From NCBI RefSeq assembly GCF_024339125.1, contig NZ_CP101417.1, positions 5,343,001-5,407,000 on the forward strand: DNA of 64,000 nucleotides, written 5' to 3'. The stretch is from Xanthomonas hortorum (GTDB taxonomy: Bacteria > Pseudomonadota > Gammaproteobacteria > Xanthomonadales > Xanthomonadaceae). Each line of letters begins with the position of its first letter. The stretch's first letter is position 1. Below the pieces are notes generated by a model. The model saw only the letters and a list, made by a program, of their open reading frames with translations, was not told where the DNA came from and made no database searches. This document shows positions 8,079 to 17,356 of this stretch, piece by piece. The translations under genes were made by a program, and so were the position numbers.

Positions 8079-9776
8079 ATGCATCACGACACCAGCCTCA
8101 TCGACATCATCGCCGTCGGCCTCGCGGTCGCTTTCGTGCTGGGCACGCTCGCACAGAAAGTGAAGCTCTCGCCGCTGGTCGGCTATCTGCTGGCAGGCGT
8201 GTGCGTCGGGCCATTCACGCCCGGCTTCGTGGCCGACCAGACCATGGCCAACCAGCTGTCCGAGCTGGGTGTGATGCTGCTGATGTTCGGCGTGGGCCTG
8301 CACTTCTCGCTCGACGATCTGATGGAAGTGAAGTGGATCGCCATTCCTGGCGCGCTGGCGCAGATCGTGGTCGCCACGCTGCTGGGCTGGGCATTGGCCT
8401 GGAGCATGGGCTGGCCGTTGATGCATGGCCTGGTGTTCGGTCTGGCGCTGTCGGTGGCCAGTACCGTGGTGCTGCTGCGCGCATTGGAAGAACGCCGCCT
8501 GCTGGAAACCCAGCGCGGCCGCATCGCGGTGGGCTGGTTGATCGTCGAAGACCTGGTGATGGTGATCGCGCTGGTGATGTTGCCGGCATTGGCCGAGGTG
8601 CTGGGCACCGGCGCGCCAGCTGCCGCGCATGACGGCGAATCCACCTCGCTACTGGCCGCGCTCGGTTTGACGCTATTCAAGATGGTGGCGTTTGTGGCGG
8701 TGATGCTGGTGATCGGGCGCCGGGTGATTCCGTGGTCGCTGGAAAAAGTCGCTGCCACCGGTTCGCGCGAGCTGTTCACCCTGGCGGTGCTCGGCATCGC
8801 GCTGGGTGTGGCGTTCGTGTCGGCAACCCTGTTCGGCGTGTCGTTCGCACTGGGCGCATTCTTCGCCGGCATGTTGCTCAAGGAATCCGAGCTCAGCCAC
8901 AAGGCGGCGAGCGATTCGCTGCCGTTGCGCGATGCGTTCGCAGTGCTGTTCTTCGTTTCGGTGGGCATGTTGTTCGACCCGATGATCCTGGTCGAGCATC
9001 CGTGGCAGGTGTTGGCCACGTTCCTGACCGTGACCTTGGGCAAGTCGCTGGCCGCGTTTGTGATCGTGCGTGCGTTCGGCCACCCCACCGGTACCGCGCT
9101 GACCATTTCCACCAGCCTGGCGCAGATCGGCGAGTTCTCTTTCATCCTGGCCGGGCTGGGCGTGCAGCTGGCGATCCTGCCCGAAACCGGGCGCGACCTG
9201 ATCCTGGCCGGCGCGCTGCTATCGATCATCGCCAACCCGTTCCTGTTCTCATGGCTGGACCGTTGGCAGGCCAGGCAGGCGCAGGACGCCCCGGCCACGG
9301 TGGAACCGGAGCTGCCGCCCGGCCCGCCACTGCAGCTGGACGGCCATGCCATCGTGATCGGCTACGGCCGCGTGGGCAGCGCGCTGGCGCAGTTGCTGCG
9401 TAGCCGTGGCGTGCCGGTGCTGGTGATCGACGACAACGGCGACCATGTGGCCAAGGCGCATGCGGCCGGCATCCCCGGCATCCGTGGCAGCGCGGCGGCC
9501 GACCGCGTGTTGGCCGAGGCGCGCCCGGAGCACGCCAAGATCGCGATTCTTGCGATCCCGCAGCCGCTCGAAGCCGGCGAAGCGCTGGCCAAGCTGCGTG
9601 CGATCAATCCCTCGCTGACCCTGCTGGCGCGTGCGCACAGCGATGCCGAGGTCAAGCACCTGCTCGCTCACGGCGCCGACGGCGCGGTGCTGGCCGAGCG
9701 CGAACTGGCTTATTCGCTGGCCGAAATGGTGATGTCGACCCCGCCGTATCGGGCGTTGCGCGTGCCGGCCTCGTAA
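8079..9776 (+). CDS. ybaL: YbaL/KefB-type monovalent cation:proton antiporter (CPA2)
   Basis: This is a 565-residue inner-membrane antiporter. Residues ~1-390 form a Na+/H+-exchanger fold of about 12 helices, starting LIDIIAVGLAVAFVLGTLAQ, with VGYLLAGVCVGPFTPG and LSELGVMLLMFGVGLHFS typical of KefB/YbaL. Residues ~415-540 form a TrkA-N nucleotide-binding domain (IVIGYGRVGSALAQLL, then VIDDN), which in this family gates K+ efflux. There is no TrkA-C tail, as in YbaL. It is a single gene with its own terminator. The family is clear; the exact ion and physiological trigger are inferred. Confidence 0.9.
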   Translation: MHHDTSLIDIIAVGLAVAFVLGTLAQKVKLSPLVGYLLAGVCVGPFTPGFVADQTMANQLSELGVMLLMFGVGLHFSLDDLMEVKWIAIPGALAQIVVATLLGWALAWSMGWPLMHGLVFGLALSVASTVVLLRALEERRLLETQRGRIAVGWLIVEDLVMVIALVMLPALAEVLGTGAPAAAHDGESTSLLAALGLTLFKMVAFVAVMLVIGRRVIPWSLEKVAATGSRELFTLAVLGIALGVAFVSATLFGVSFALGAFFAGMLLKESELSHKAASDSLPLRDAFAVLFFVSVGMLFDPMILVEHPWQVLATFLTVTLGKSLAAFVIVRAFGHPTGTALTISTSLAQIGEFSFILAGLGVQLAILPETGRDLILAGALLSIIANPFLFSWLDRWQARQAQDAPATVEPELPPGPPLQLDGHAIVIGYGRVGSALAQLLRSRGVPVLVIDDNGDHVAKAHAAGIPGIRGSAAADRVLAEARPEHAKIAILAIPQPLEAGEALAKLRAINPSLTLLARAHSDAEVKHLLAHGADGAVLAERELAYSLAEMVMSTPPYRALRVPAS

Positions 9777-9811
9777 GCTGCAGCGCAGCATCAGGCAACA
9801 CCGCACGAACC

Positions 9812-9843
9812 AAAAACCCGCCGGCGCTGTCTGCGGGTTTTTT
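9812..9843 (+). terminator. Rho-independent terminator of the antiporter gene
   Basis: AAAAACCCGC (9812-9821) pairs with GCGGGTTTTT (9833-9842) around an 11-nt loop and runs into Ts. It lies 36 nt after the antiporter stop codon. The A-run on the other side means it may work in both directions. Confidence 0.85.
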
Positions 9844-9934
9844 ATTGCCCGCCATTTGTTCAGTACGGAAAGGCCTGCCGCAGTGCCTTGATCAAACTGC
9901 GACCAGGCACCACAAACTGCCCTCCAGACACACT

Positions 9935-9949
9935 TGATAATCATTCCCA
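9935..9949 (+). promoter_or_regulatory. Predicted Fur box of the siderophore operon
   Basis: TGATAATCATTCCCA matches the 7-1-7 Fur consensus (TGATAAT-N-ATTATCA) at 12 of 14 arm positions. It lies immediately upstream of the first siderophore gene, so iron-repressed transcription of the operon is expected. No other equally good site was seen inside the operon. Confidence 0.75.
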
Positions 9950-9976
9950 TCAAGAGCAGGATGAGCGCCCGTTTCC

Positions 9977-10753
9977 TTGGCGGCCTCATCCATGGTGTTT
10001 GCGGTTGGCGTTCTCAATGCGTTGCCAAGCGTGCAGTTGTGCGAGCTGCTGGGCCGGATCGGCTATGGCTTTGTGGTGCTGGATCTGGAGCATGTGCTGC
10101 GCGCGCCGGATGAGCTGGAACACGCCATCCGCGCGTGCGAGCTGTCCGGCTGCGAGGCCTGGGTGCGCGTGCCGGAGGTGGACGAAAAGCTGATCGGCCG
10201 GGTGCTGGATGCCGGCGCGCGCGGGATCGTGATTCCGCGCGCCGAGTCAGCGGCACAACTGGTCTCCGCCATCGCTGCGGCGCAGTTTCCGCCGCTGGGC
10301 CGGCGCGGCATCACCGGCGGGCGTGTCACCGGCTTTGGCAACCTCGATCTGCCCAGCTACATCGCACAAGCCAATCGCGATATCCGCATCGTGCCGATGA
10401 TCGAAAGCGCGGCCGGTGTTGCTGCGCTGCCCGAGATGCTTGCCGTGCCCGGCGTGGCGCTGGTGATGGAAGGCGCACTGGATCTTGCGCTGGATCTGGG
10501 CCTGGGCCCGCAACCGACCCATCCACAGGTGTGGGAGCTGCTGCTGCAGCTGCATGCGCAATGCGTTGCTGCCGAGGTGCCGTTCTGCCCCAATCCGCGC
10601 ACCGATGCGCAACGCGCGCACTGGCTGCAACAGCCCGATCTGCGCTGGCTGCTTGCCGGCGAAGACCGCGCACTGATGCAACGTGCACTGCGCGGCCACC
10701 TGGCCACATTCGCCATACCCACTTCACCACCCGCCTGCAGGAGCACGCCGTAG
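9977..10753 (+). CDS. HpcH/HpaI aldolase-fold protein, SbnG-like citrate synthase candidate
   Basis: This encodes a protein of about 253-258 residues of the HpcH/HpaI class II aldolase superfamily. Recognisable elements are VVLDLEH near residue 37, the barrel strand GARGIVIPRAES, PMIES with a metal-binding Glu, and a DLALDLG region for the metal-binding Asp. In staphyloferrin B clusters the family member SbnG makes citrate for siderophore assembly, and citrate is a building block of vibrioferrin. The same supply role is therefore inferred here. The stop codon touches the receptor ATG, so the genes are cotranscribed. The start is uncertain: this frame offers TTG 9977 or ATG 9992, but the best Shine-Dalgarno and ATG (9961) are in another frame (see findings). 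Confidence 0.75.
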   Translation: MAASSMVFAVGVLNALPSVQLCELLGRIGYGFVVLDLEHVLRAPDELEHAIRACELSGCEAWVRVPEVDEKLIGRVLDAGARGIVIPRAESAAQLVSAIAAAQFPPLGRRGITGGRVTGFGNLDLPSYIAQANRDIRIVPMIESAAGVAALPEMLAVPGVALVMEGALDLALDLGLGPQPTHPQVWELLLQLHAQCVAAEVPFCPNPRTDAQRAHWLQQPDLRWLLAGEDRALMQRALRGHLATFAIPTSPPACRSTP

Positions 10754-12886
10754 ATGTCGACGTTCCGTTTCCACGCCCTGGCCATCGCCATCGCTGCGAT
10801 CACTGTGACCCTGCCGCAGTTGACGTTCGCCATCGAGTCGCCGGATGCCGATGCCGCCGATGCGCAAACGCCGATCCGCGCATTGGATGCGATCCAGGTG
10901 CAGGGCAGCCTGCTCGGGCGTTCCAAACCCGACGATGTGCAGCGGTATGCCGGTAGCCGCCAGGTAATCGATCGCGAACAGCTGCGCAACGGCGGCAACC
11001 GCTCGCTGGACGACGCGCTGCAACGCGTGCCGGGCATCAAGATCTTCGATGAAACCGGCACCGGCGCGTTGCCGCAACTGATGCTGCGCGGCCTGTACGA
11101 AAGCCGAAGCGGCCGTGTGCAGGTGCTGGAAGACGGCATTCCGCTGGCATTGGCGCCGTATGGGCAGACCAGTCTGTCGCTGTTTCCGGTGGGGCTGAAT
11201 CAGATCGACCGCATCGATATCGTGCGCGGCGGTGCGGCCGTGCAGTACGGGCCGAACAACGTGGGCGGGGTGATCAATCTGGTCAGCAAGGACATCCCCA
11301 GCGCATGGAGCACCACCCTGGGGCACAAGGTCACCGCCGGCGGCCAGGGCCAGTTTCTGCAGGACAGCGCGCTCAGCAGCGGCGGCTACCTCACCGACAA
11401 CTTCGGCATGCAGGTCGATGCCAATCGCACCTATGGCGAGTATTGGCGCGCGCACAGCGATACCGATATCAGCAATCTGCGCGTGCGTGCGGAGTGGTGG
11501 CTGGACGACACCAAGTTGCTCAAGGCCAGCGTGCAGCGTTATCTGGTCGACATGGATCTGGCCGGTGCGCTCAGCCCGGACGATTATCGGCGCGACCCGC
11601 GTCAATCCACGCGCCCGCTGGACAGCTTCAACGGCCGCACCACGCGTGCATCCTTGAGCTATGAGCAGTTGCTGGGCGATTGGGGCCCGATGAAGGATGT
11701 GCGCCTGGATTGGACCAACTTCAGCGCGCGCAGCAGCCGCAACTTCATCGTCGGCATGCGTCAGGCCGCCACCGAAACCTGGCGTTCGGATCTGCCGCCG
11801 CAACTGCGCCAGACCGCACCGCGCGACTTCCGCGTGGTCGGCAGCGAGCCGCGCCTGACCTGGAACATGGGCGATGCCGGTGGCGTGCGTCAGCAGTGGA
11901 CCGCCGGTGTGCGCGCGGTGCACGAAGACATCGATTTTCTGGTCGGCAATCTGCGCCTGCGCGATGGCCTGTTCACCAGCGTGCGCGATTGGCAGTTCGA
12001 AGATCGCGCCTTGGCGGCCTACGTCAGCAACGCGATCACGCTGCCCGACGAACGTTTCACCATCACCCCGGGCCTGCGTTACGAGCGGCTGGATTCGCGC
12101 TACTTCAATCGCGCCACCGGCGTCAGCACGCTCAACCAGACCCGCGATGTGTTGCCGGGTCTGACGGTCGGGTTTCAGGCCAACGAACAGTGGTTCTTCT
12201 ATGCCGATGGGCAACGTTCGATGCGTGCGCCGCAGGTCACCCAGATCATCTTCGGCAACAATCTGGATGCCGAACTGGCCTGGAACTACGAAGCCGGCAC
12301 GCGCTATCAACCCAACGAGCGCACTCGCATCCAGTTGGGCGGCTATCTGATCGATTTCGATCAGCAGATCCAGCTGGACAACACCACGCGCGTGTTCCGC
12401 AACCTCGGCAAGACCCGCCATCAAGGCGGCGAGTTGGAACTGCAATGGAGCCCGGAAAATCTGCGCGCGCTCACCCTCAACGCCGGTTATGCATATCTGG
12501 ATGCCAGCCAGGAATCGGGCGCGTTTCGCGGCTTTCGCGTGCCTTACACCTCACGCAATCAGATCACCTTGGGCGGCAACTACACGCTCGGTCACACCAC
12601 TGTCGCACTGTCGAGCTACTACTTCAGCAAGGCCTACAGCGATGCGGCGAATACCGTGCAAGAGAACGCAATCGCCTCGGTGGGTCAGTTGCCGGCCTAC
12701 ATGGTGTGGAACACGCAGGTAAGCCATACCTTGTTCGAACGCGATGGACAAAAATTCAGCGCATCGCTGGCGATCAACAACCTGTTCGATCGGCAGTACT
12801 GGTTCCGCGGTGTGGATACCAGCCCGTGGGGCCGCCAGGCCGCGCCATCGCGCACCGTGACCGCCGGGCTGGAATACACCTTTTAA
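10754..12886 (+). CDS. xsuA: TonB-dependent ferric vibrioferrin/xanthoferrin receptor
   Basis: This 710-residue outer-membrane receptor has a signal peptide (MSTFRFHALAIAIAAITVTL..., cleavage near LTFA). Its plug domain includes DALQRVPGIKIFDETG and DIVRGGAAVQYGPNNVGGVINLV, typical of FecA/PvuA-type ferric-citrate or ferric-carboxylate siderophore receptors. The barrel ends in VTAGLEYTF. It starts 1 bp after the SbnG-like gene and precedes the biosynthetic genes. By analogy with pvuA and the Xanthomonas xsu/xss locus, it should reimport the siderophore made here. The receptor identity is firm; the ligand assignment rests on context. Confidence 0.88.
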   Translation: MSTFRFHALAIAIAAITVTLPQLTFAIESPDADAADAQTPIRALDAIQVQGSLLGRSKPDDVQRYAGSRQVIDREQLRNGGNRSLDDALQRVPGIKIFDETGTGALPQLMLRGLYESRSGRVQVLEDGIPLALAPYGQTSLSLFPVGLNQIDRIDIVRGGAAVQYGPNNVGGVINLVSKDIPSAWSTTLGHKVTAGGQGQFLQDSALSSGGYLTDNFGMQVDANRTYGEYWRAHSDTDISNLRVRAEWWLDDTKLLKASVQRYLVDMDLAGALSPDDYRRDPRQSTRPLDSFNGRTTRASLSYEQLLGDWGPMKDVRLDWTNFSARSSRNFIVGMRQAATETWRSDLPPQLRQTAPRDFRVVGSEPRLTWNMGDAGGVRQQWTAGVRAVHEDIDFLVGNLRLRDGLFTSVRDWQFEDRALAAYVSNAITLPDERFTITPGLRYERLDSRYFNRATGVSTLNQTRDVLPGLTVGFQANEQWFFYADGQRSMRAPQVTQIIFGNNLDAELAWNYEAGTRYQPNERTRIQLGGYLIDFDQQIQLDNTTRVFRNLGKTRHQGGELELQWSPENLRALTLNAGYAYLDASQESGAFRGFRVPYTSRNQITLGGNYTLGHTTVALSSYYFSKAYSDAANTVQENAIASVGQLPAYMVWNTQVSHTLFERDGQKFSASLAINNLFDRQYWFRGVDTSPWGRQAAPSRTVTAGLEYTF

Positions 12887-13125
12887 GCCCACGTTTTAAA
12901 CCTGCGCCAGTAATTAACTGCTGCAAACGACCGACGCACAGGGGCGTTGGTCGCGCCTGACGGCAACGGCGAGCGCCGCAGACAACACGGCGTGCATGAC
13001 GCACGCCTCACCGCCGCAGCATGCGGCATGCGATCAACGCATCGCAGGCCACCCAACGCCCCGCGGCGTCAGGCAGCCCGTTTCAGTACCGGTTTTTCCA
13101 CCGTCCTGTTGAATCGAGAGCTGCC

Positions 13126-14352
13126 ATGACTGCGACATCCGCTGCACCGTTGGTGATCCTCACCCATGTCTGCCATCCGGCCATCACCGAAGGCTTTCTG
13201 CCTGCCGCGCACGCGCTGGGCCTGCCGGTGTGGCTGCTGACCGATCACCGACTCGATCACCTCAGCTATTTCCGCGAGCACCCGGCGCACGCACCGCAGC
13301 GGGTGATCGAATGCGATGTGTTCAATCCGCTCGGCGTGCTGGACGTGCTGCACGACGCCGATGTGTCGCCGCGCGCAGTGTTCAGCAACAGCGATCATCT
13401 GCAGACCAGTACCGCGCTGGTTGCCGCCGGCCTCGGCCTCCCGGGCAAGGATTGGCAGGTGTGTTACGCGGCCAAGAACAAGGCGGCAATGCGTCAACGG
13501 TTGCGCGCGCGTGGCTTGCCATCCCCGTGGTTCTGCACGCTGGCGCCAGGCGCTGCGTTGCCGGCCGGCATCCCGTGGCCGGTGGTCGCAAAGCCGCGCG
13601 AAGGCGTGGCCAGTCTGGACGTGCGCCACTGCGCCGATGCCGTGCAATTGCAGGCCTATCTGGACGATGTGTGGCAGCGCCATCCGCAGCGCACCGTGTT
13701 GCTGGAAGGCATGCTGGAAGGGGCGCTATTTACGCTGGAAACGCTGGGCGACGGCCACACGCTGCAGGCGCTGGGCGGATTCAAGGTGCGGCTGTCGCCG
13801 CCGCCGCATTTTGTGGAATGCGAAGCGCAGTGGGATGCACGCGTGGACACGCCGGTGATTGCGCAGGCGCTGGAGCAGCTGCGCAGTTTTGGTGTCGGTT
13901 TCGGGCTATGCCATAGCGAATTCATCCTCACCGCCGACGGCCCGGTGCTGGTGGAGATCAACTACCGCAGCATCGGCGACCGCCGCGAATTCCTGCTCGA
14001 CAGCATGTTCGGCAAGCAGTGGTTCAACGCCGCGCTGGCGCCGCATCTGGGCCTGCCGCTGCCGCAACTGCGCAGCGATCGCGCACATGCCTTGCTGCGT
14101 TACTACGTCGCCGAACAGGACGGCGAGTTGGTGGCCGCCAGCGAAGATCGCCGCCATCACACTGCGCACAGCGATGTGCAGTACCGGCGCATGCGCGCGC
14201 CGGGCGAACGCATCCGGCTGAGCCATTCCAATAAGGATTACCTGGGTGTGCTGAGCGCGCTGGCCAGCGATGCGCAGGCGCTGGAGCAGGCGGTGGTGCA
14301 TGCCGAAGCGGGCTTGCAATGGCGGATCGACAGCGCGGAGCTGCGCGCATGA
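13126..14352 (+). CDS. xssA: ATP-grasp ligase, vibrioferrin biosynthesis PvsA-like
   Basis: This 408-residue ATP-grasp enzyme has a nucleotide-binding lysine region (VVAKPREGVASLDVR) near residue 155, an LLEGMLEG hinge and a metal-binding VEINYRS near residue 275. In the vibrioferrin pathway PvsA is the ATP-grasp enzyme that activates a carboxylate for amide formation, probably with L-alanine. The start is fixed by ATG 13126 behind GAGAGCTGCC. It follows the receptor after a 239-bp gap with no gene and overlaps the next gene by ATGA. The name xssA follows the Xanthomonas scheme for this gene order. Confidence 0.85.
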   Translation: MTATSAAPLVILTHVCHPAITEGFLPAAHALGLPVWLLTDHRLDHLSYFREHPAHAPQRVIECDVFNPLGVLDVLHDADVSPRAVFSNSDHLQTSTALVAAGLGLPGKDWQVCYAAKNKAAMRQRLRARGLPSPWFCTLAPGAALPAGIPWPVVAKPREGVASLDVRHCADAVQLQAYLDDVWQRHPQRTVLLEGMLEGALFTLETLGDGHTLQALGGFKVRLSPPPHFVECEAQWDARVDTPVIAQALEQLRSFGVGFGLCHSEFILTADGPVLVEINYRSIGDRREFLLDSMFGKQWFNAALAPHLGLPLPQLRSDRAHALLRYYVAEQDGELVAASEDRRHHTAHSDVQYRRMRAPGERIRLSHSNKDYLGVLSALASDAQALEQAVVHAEAGLQWRIDSAELRA

Positions 14353-16151
14353 GCAGTACAGCGGACCAACGCTACATCGCCACCCGCATCATCGATGCCT
14401 GCCTGCGCGAAGACCTGCGTGGGATCGCCACGCGTGGCAGTGCCGCAACACCCGATGCAACACTGCTGGCGGCATGGACCGACCCCAGCCCGGTGGACGA
14501 CTGGTGGCGCATCGCGCACCTGCCCGATGGCACGGTGTGGTTGCCGATCCACCGGCAGGGCTACTTGCAGGACATCAGCGCCTGTGGCGACAGCTGGATT
14601 GTGCAACGTGCTGACGGTGTGCATATCGAACGCGGTGCGCAGACATGGCTGCAACGCATGAGCGCGCAGCTCGACATGGACACGCAGCAGTTGCATCGCG
14701 CCTATGCCGAAGAAGCCGAGTGCGCCGCTGCACATCTCGGCCTGGCGCGCCAGGCCTACGATGCACAGGCACCTGCGCTACTCAACGCGCTGCAGCATGA
14801 AGATGCGGACGAGCGCGCGTATCGCTGCGATCAACTGGCGAGCTATCGCGACCATCCGTTCTATCCGACCGCACGCGCCAAGGCCGGGCTGGATGCATCG
14901 GAACTGCGCGATTACGCGCCCGAATTCGCGCCCACCTTTACGCTGCGCTGGCTGGCGATTCCGCGTGCGCAGGTCACCTGTACCAGCGCGTTACCGGCCG
15001 AGCTGTGGCCGGACTTCGCCACGCTGGGTTTGCCGCCCGAACTGGCCGACACGCACATCGCCTGGCCGGTGCATCCGCTGGTGTGGGCGCGGCTGGAGCA
15101 GGACGGCTTCGCGCTGCCTGCAGGCAGCTTGCGTGCACCGCAGGCCTGGCTGGAGATGCGCCCTACCCTGTCGGTGCGCACGCTGGTGCCGCTGCTGCAT
15201 CCGCAGCTGCATTTCAAGTTGCCGATCCCGATGCGCACGCTGGGCGCGCTCAATCTGCGTTTGATCAAGCCCTCCACGCTGTACGACGGCCACTGGCTGG
15301 AGCGGGCGTTGCGCCGCATCGATGCGCTGGACCCGGCACTGCGCGGCCGCTGCGTGTTCGTGGACGAATCGCATGGCGGGCACGTGGGTGAGACGCGTCA
15401 TCTGGCCTATCTGGTGCGGCGTTATCCGCCGCTGGACGACGCTACGCTGGTGCCGGTTGCTGCGCTATGCGCGCTGTTGCCGGATGGCCGGCCGATGGCG
15501 ATCCATCTGGCCGAGCGCTTCATGCAGGGTGATGTACTGAACTGGTGGCGCGATTACACGGAGCTGCTGCTCGCGGTGCATCTGCGCTTGTGGCTGCGCT
15601 ACGGCATCGCACTGGAAGCCAACCAACAGAACAGCGTACTGGTCTACGCCGATGGCCAGGCGACGCGGCTGTTGATGAAGGACAACGACGCCGCGCGCAT
15701 TGCGATGCCGCAGTTGCGCGCGCAGCTGCCGGATCTCGACACTCTGGGCACGCTGCACGACGCGCGTATCGCGGTGGACGATCCGCACGCCCTGGCGCAG
15801 ATGTTCTGCACCATCATGCTGCAACTGGATCTGCAGGCCGTACTGGAAGGTCTGGCCGAATGGCAGCCCGCGCTGCGTGCGCCGCTGTACACGCAGTTGC
15901 AGACGCAGTTCGCCTCGACGCTGGCGCAACTGGACGTCGATGGCATCGACACCAGCCCCGCGCGTCGCCTGCTGGCCGCGCCGCGGCTGCCGGTGAAGTA
16001 CCTGCTCAGCGCCGGCAGCCTGCTCAGCAAACAGCTCACCGGTGCGAGCGACATCAACAAGTTCTACGGGGATAGCGCGCCCAATCCCTTCGGCGAGGCA
16101 TTCGCTGGCGCGCAGCACACGCTGCGTCTGCAGGCGGGCGCTCAGCGATGA
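14349..16151 (+). CDS. xssB: IucA/IucC-type NIS siderophore synthetase, PvsB-like
   Basis: This 600-residue NRPS-independent siderophore synthetase would join citrate-derived and amine or amide fragments with ATP. Family motifs are IAWPVHPLVW near residue 237, RPTLSVRTLVPLLHPQLHFKL near 280 (ATP and carboxylate binding), and GIALEANQQNSVLVY with a following KDND in the C-terminal FhuF-like half. Length is normal. It overlaps the preceding and following genes by 4 bp each (ATGA), so translational coupling is likely. By synteny with pvsABCDE it should catalyse the last condensation of vibrioferrin, which is inference. Confidence 0.9.
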   Translation: MSSTADQRYIATRIIDACLREDLRGIATRGSAATPDATLLAAWTDPSPVDDWWRIAHLPDGTVWLPIHRQGYLQDISACGDSWIVQRADGVHIERGAQTWLQRMSAQLDMDTQQLHRAYAEEAECAAAHLGLARQAYDAQAPALLNALQHEDADERAYRCDQLASYRDHPFYPTARAKAGLDASELRDYAPEFAPTFTLRWLAIPRAQVTCTSALPAELWPDFATLGLPPELADTHIAWPVHPLVWARLEQDGFALPAGSLRAPQAWLEMRPTLSVRTLVPLLHPQLHFKLPIPMRTLGALNLRLIKPSTLYDGHWLERALRRIDALDPALRGRCVFVDESHGGHVGETRHLAYLVRRYPPLDDATLVPVAALCALLPDGRPMAIHLAERFMQGDVLNWWRDYTELLLAVHLRLWLRYGIALEANQQNSVLVYADGQATRLLMKDNDAARIAMPQLRAQLPDLDTLGTLHDARIAVDDPHALAQMFCTIMLQLDLQAVLEGLAEWQPALRAPLYTQLQTQFASTLAQLDVDGIDTSPARRLLAAPRLPVKYLLSAGSLLSKQLTGASDINKFYGDSAPNPFGEAFAGAQHTLRLQAGAQR

Positions 16152-17356
16152 AGCGTGTTCTGGGCCCGGTGCTGGCGGCGCATTACCTGGCCGCCTTCAC
16201 CGCGTTGGGCATGCCGTTGTTTCTGCCGCAGGTGCTGGCCGAACTGGCGCCGTCGGCCGCGGTTGGCTGGAGCGGCGTGCTGTACGTGTTGCCGACGCTG
16301 TGCACGGCGTTGACGGCCAGTACCTGGGGACGCCTGGCCGACCGCTATGGACGCAAGCGTTCGCTGTTGCGTGCGCAACTGGGGCTGGCAGTGGGCTTTG
16401 CGATCGCCGGCTTCGCACCGTCGCTGACCTGGCTGGTGATTGGGCTGATCGTGCAAGGCACCTGCGGCGGCTCGCTGGCGGCGGCCAACGCCTATCTGGC
16501 CAGCCAGCCGCAGGCCGGCCCGTTGGCGCGCGCGCTGGACTGGACGCAGTATTCGGCGCGCCTGGCGATGGTCAGCGCGCCTGCGTTGCTGGGTCTTGCA
16601 CTGGCGCTTGGCCCGGCGCAGTCGCTGTATCGCGCGCTCGCGCTGTTGCCGCTGCTGGCGTTCGCGCTGACCTGGCGTTTGCCGGCCGATCGGCCTGCGG
16701 TCCGGCCGACAGCTTCCACTGCGACGTCAACACCCTCACAAGACGCTGCTGGGTCGGCGCGGTCGGCTTCACCCCAGACAACCACAACGGCCAACGCACT
16801 GTGGCCTGCACTGTTGATCGCGCAATTCCTGTTCTGCTTCGCGATGGTGGTGACCTTCCCCTACTTCATCCCGTATGCGCTGGCGCGCGGCGCCGGCCAC
16901 GACGCCTTGGCCGGCCTGCTCTATAGCCTGCCGCACCTGGTCTATCTGGTGGTGCTGCCTTGGTGGCGGCGCGGCGATGGTGAGGCGTGGTTGGTACCTG
17001 GCCTGGTGCTGTTCGCCGTGGCCTGCGTGTGGCAGGCGCTGTTGCATGACCCCATCACGCTGGCGGTGGCGCGTGTGCTGTTCGGGTTCGGCATGTTGTT
17101 CGGCCTGTGTGGGCTCAACCGCAGCCTGGCCATGATCGCCAGCGGGCACGGCGCCGGACGCTTGTTCGGCCGCTTCGATGCCTGCGGCAAATGGGCTGGC
17201 GTGTTCGCCGGTGCTGCCGCCGGCGCGCTGGCCCAGGCGGCCGGTCCTGCCACCCCTTTCCTGGCTGCCGCGCTGGCTGCGGCAGCCGCTGCGCTCACCG
17301 TTCTGGTGCGCTTCCCTTCGAGGAGATCCGCCGATGTCGCCGCACACGATGCATGA
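16148..17356 (+). CDS. xssC: MFS transporter, siderophore exporter PvsC-like
   Basis: This 402-residue inner-membrane protein of the major facilitator superfamily has 12 predicted helices. It carries the inter-helix signature GRLADRYGRKRS near residue 60 and a Ser/Thr/Pro/Ala-rich central cytoplasmic linker near residues 190-215. Embedded between two NIS synthetases, it occupies the PvsC position and would export the finished siderophore to the periplasm. It overlaps xssB by 4 bp and xssD by 23 bp. Confidence 0.88.
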   Translation: MKRVLGPVLAAHYLAAFTALGMPLFLPQVLAELAPSAAVGWSGVLYVLPTLCTALTASTWGRLADRYGRKRSLLRAQLGLAVGFAIAGFAPSLTWLVIGLIVQGTCGGSLAAANAYLASQPQAGPLARALDWTQYSARLAMVSAPALLGLALALGPAQSLYRALALLPLLAFALTWRLPADRPAVRPTASTATSTPSQDAAGSARSASPQTTTTANALWPALLIAQFLFCFAMVVTFPYFIPYALARGAGHDALAGLLYSLPHLVYLVVLPWWRRGDGEAWLVPGLVLFAVACVWQALLHDPITLAVARVLFGFGMLFGLCGLNRSLAMIASGHGAGRLFGRFDACGKWAGVFAGAAAGALAQAAGPATPFLAAALAAAAAALTVLVRFPSRRSADVAAHDA

